A stretch of 64,000 bases of DNA from Thermoanaerobaculia bacterium (lineage in GTDB: Bacteria; Acidobacteriota; Thermoanaerobaculia; Multivoradales; Multivoraceae): contig JAJEBV010000028.1 in NCBI GenBank assembly GCA_022822365.1, positions 1 to 64,000 of the forward strand, read 5' to 3'. Positions 62,415 to 64,000 of the stretch are shown here, in pieces (positions within the stretch are counted from its first letter, which is position 1; each line of letters opens with the position of its first letter). A program made the position numbers and the translations under genes. The notes beneath the pieces are model-generated. The model was not told the DNA's origin and made no database searches. It worked only from the letters and a program-made list of their open reading frames with translations.

Positions 62415-64000
62415 CCCTGGCCGCGGGCCTGCTGCTGCCCGTCCTTCCCCTCGGGGCCCAGGACGATGTCACCCTCGAACGGATCATGGCCCATCCCGAC
62501 TGGCTGGGTCGCCAGCCGGAGGGCCCGTACTGGAGCAGCGACGGCGACAGCGTCTACTTCCAGCGCAAGCGGGAAGGCGAGGAAACCCGCGACCTCTACC
62601 GGATCGCCCTCGACACGCGCGAGACAATCCGGGTTTCCGACGGTGACCGCGCCGGTGCGGACGCCGCCGGCGGCAACTGGGACCGCGAGCGGCGGCGGCG
62701 GGCCTTCGTCAAGGCCGGCGACGTCTTCGTTCGCGACCTGGACCGTGACGGCGGGCTGATCCAGATCACCCGCACCGTGGCCCCGGAAGGCGCACCCTTC
62801 TTCACCGCCGGCGGCGACCTCGCCTTCCGGCGGACCGGCGTGTGGTTCGTACGGGAGCGGGAGACCGGCCTTCTGTGGCAGCCGTTCGACGTTCGCACGG
62901 AAGACGAGCCCGAGCAGGCGCGCTCGGAGCAGGACGCCAGGGCCGGCTACCTGGAACGCCAGCAGCCCCGGCTGCTCGAGATCGTGCGCCTGCGGCGCCA
63001 GCGCGAGGAACGGAGTCTCGAGGTCCTCAGGGAGCGTCAGGCCGGCGACTCCAGCCGGCCGGCCCTGCCCCACTACCTGGGCAAGGAGGTGGAAGTCGCC
63101 GGGGCGGCCCTGTCGCCCGCGCTCGACCACCTGATCGTGCGTACCCGTCCGAAGGAACGCGACGAGGGTCTCCGCGACAGGATGCCGAACTACGTCACCG
63201 CCACGGGGATGGTCGACGTCGAGGAGGTGCGGCCGAAGGTCGGCACGGCGGGGGCTGCGGGCGAGACGCTGCTCCTCTTGCGGGCCGGCGAGGCGGAACC
63301 AGTGACGCTGGACCTCGCCGTGTTGCCGGGGATCGCCGACGACCCGCTGGCGGACCTGCGCGAAGCGGCGCGTGAGCGGAAGGAGGCCCGGGAAGCGGCA
63401 GCGAAGCCGAGCCCCGGCGGTGAAGACGCGGCCGAGGAGACCCGCGAGGACGAGCCCGGACCCCGGCCGGTCCGCTTCGGCCCGGTGTCCTTCAACCGCG
63501 ACGGCACACGGGCCGTCGTACAGGTCTACTCGGTGGACAACAAGGACCGCTGGATCGCCGGCATCGACCTCGAAGGCGGCGAACTGCGTCCCCTGCACCG
63601 GAGGTCTGACCCGGCCTGGATCAACTACGCCTTTCGCGACCTCGGCTGGCTGGCGGACGACCGGGCCATCTTCTTCCTGTCGGAGGAAACCGGCTACTCC
63701 CATCTCAACCTGATGGACGCGGCAACCGGTGAACGACGCCAGGTCACGGAGGGCGACTTCGTCGTCCGTTCACCCCAGTTATCGGCCGACGGCGCCTTTC
63801 TCTACTTCGAGGCGAACCGGAATCACCCCGGTATCTTCGAGATCTTCCGCGCGCCGGTCCAGGAATCAGCCGCCGGCGCGATCGAACAGGTCACCGCACT
63901 CGGCGGGCTCAACTCCTTCCGGCTCTCGCCGGACGATCGCCATCTCCTGATCGTCCATTCCACCGCCACCCGGCCGCCCGAACTCTGGCTCCAGGAGGCC
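62375..64000 (+). CDS. S9-family prolyl oligopeptidase (3' truncated by window end)
   Basis: 542 codons are present without a stop; the gene continues beyond the window. After a signal segment (FGAAALAAGLLLPVLPLGAQ) comes the DPP-IV/S9B-type N-terminal beta-propeller: LERIMAHPDWLGRQPEGPYW, VSDGDRAGADAAGGNW, LGWLADDRAIFFLSEETGYS and HLNLMDAATGERRQVTEGDF. The alpha/beta-hydrolase domain with the catalytic Ser-Asp-His lies outside. Such exported peptidases trim proline-containing peptides. Start ATG 62375 lies inside repeat copy B, and no strong ribosome site is visible before it. Confidence 0.85.
   Translation, partial: MRRPQGRHRFGAAALAAGLLLPVLPLGAQDDVTLERIMAHPDWLGRQPEGPYWSSDGDSVYFQRKREGEETRDLYRIALDTRETIRVSDGDRAGADAAGGNWDRERRRRAFVKAGDVFVRDLDRDGGLIQITRTVAPEGAPFFTAGGDLAFRRTGVWFVRERETGLLWQPFDVRTEDEPEQARSEQDARAGYLERQQPRLLEIVRLRRQREERSLEVLRERQAGDSSRPALPHYLGKEVEVAGAALSPALDHLIVRTRPKERDEGLRDRMPNYVTATGMVDVEEVRPKVGTAGAAGETLLLLRAGEAEPVTLDLAVLPGIADDPLADLREAARERKEAREAAAKPSPGGEDAAEETREDEPGPRPVRFGPVSFNRDGTRAVVQVYSVDNKDRWIAGIDLEGGELRPLHRRSDPAWINYAFRDLGWLADDRAIFFLSEETGYSHLNLMDAATGERRQVTEGDFVVRSPQLSADGAFLYFEANRNHPGIFEIFRAPVQESAAGAIEQVTALGGLNSFRLSPDDRHLLIVHSTATRPPELWLQEA

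Noticed and set aside
61093..62487. A minus-strand frame over the TPR gene and the repeat
   Set aside because: The plus strand has a signal peptide, TPR repeats and a good ribosome site; the minus-strand frame owes its opening to GC-rich third positions.

Overview
This is a GC-rich bacterial chromosome segment from a Gram-negative, diderm organism. It carries a complete Tol-Pal system, most of the LPS-export (Lpt) machinery and RND pumps. Several traits point to Acidobacteriota, perhaps a Thermoanaerobaculia-like lineage: a VWFA-related secreted protein of the type typical of that phylum, a CarD/CdnL regulator, S9 peptidases, carboxypeptidase-regulatory/TPR proteins and a DUF7133-type cytochrome c dehydrogenase. 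The phylum call is inference from gene content. GTG and TTG starts are frequent, and two genes appear to start at ATT or CTG.

Layout. 1-860: end of a cobalamin adenosyltransferase gene, then a tRNA-Leu(CAA) gene followed by two degenerate copies of its 3' part on an exact 93-bp period. 865-8953: carD, then a tightly overlapping chain of a small zinc-ribbon protein, priA, recJ, a fused lptC/lptA-like gene and lptB. 9131-14555: rpoN and a regulatory PTS (ptsN, rapZ, EIIA-Man, HPr, Enzyme I) without a sugar permease; a sigma-54-type promoter lies in front of rpoN. 14627-20051: miaB, a DUF151 nuclease-like gene, an orphan parB and a single-chain LptF-LptG fusion. 20054-23910: metK, a TrmH-family methyltransferase, etfA and etfB. 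24082-29286: tolQ-tolR-TonB/TolA-like-tolB-pal-cpoB, then rpsT.

29314-39382 lies mainly on the minus strand: lptE, nusB, ribH, tRNA-Pro, a MerR-type regulator with an apparent ATT start, der, an NTF2-like lipoprotein, rsmD, an amidohydrolase, a LysM lytic transglycosylase and ahcY, with tRNA-Leu(CAG) on the plus strand. 39525-49676: LLM oxidoreductase and PIG-L deacetylase divergent from the VWFA protein, a sugar-type ABC importer, a non-canonical Nramp-family transporter and a cytochrome c dehydrogenase. 49804-61085 is one co-directional operon: CCA-adding enzyme, ECF sigma factor, small one-TM protein, Spy/CnrX-like periplasmic sensor, RND pump, adaptor, second RND pump. 61195-64000: a TPR protein and a truncated S9 peptidase.

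Main points of interest: a CnrYXH-like sigma switch tied to a two-RND/one-adaptor pump with a Met-rich adaptor tail; a dispersed three-hairpin repeat whose two copies keep their pairing while stem sequences differ, one copy supplying the start and first codons of a peptidase; divergent gene pairs sharing one overlapping -10 box, with many -10-like boxes only 6-8 nt from start codons (leaderless-type promoters); tRNA-Leu tail repeats; the LptFG and LptC/A fusions; and ATT/CTG starts. No CRISPR array, prophage, insertion sequence or classical defence system was seen.
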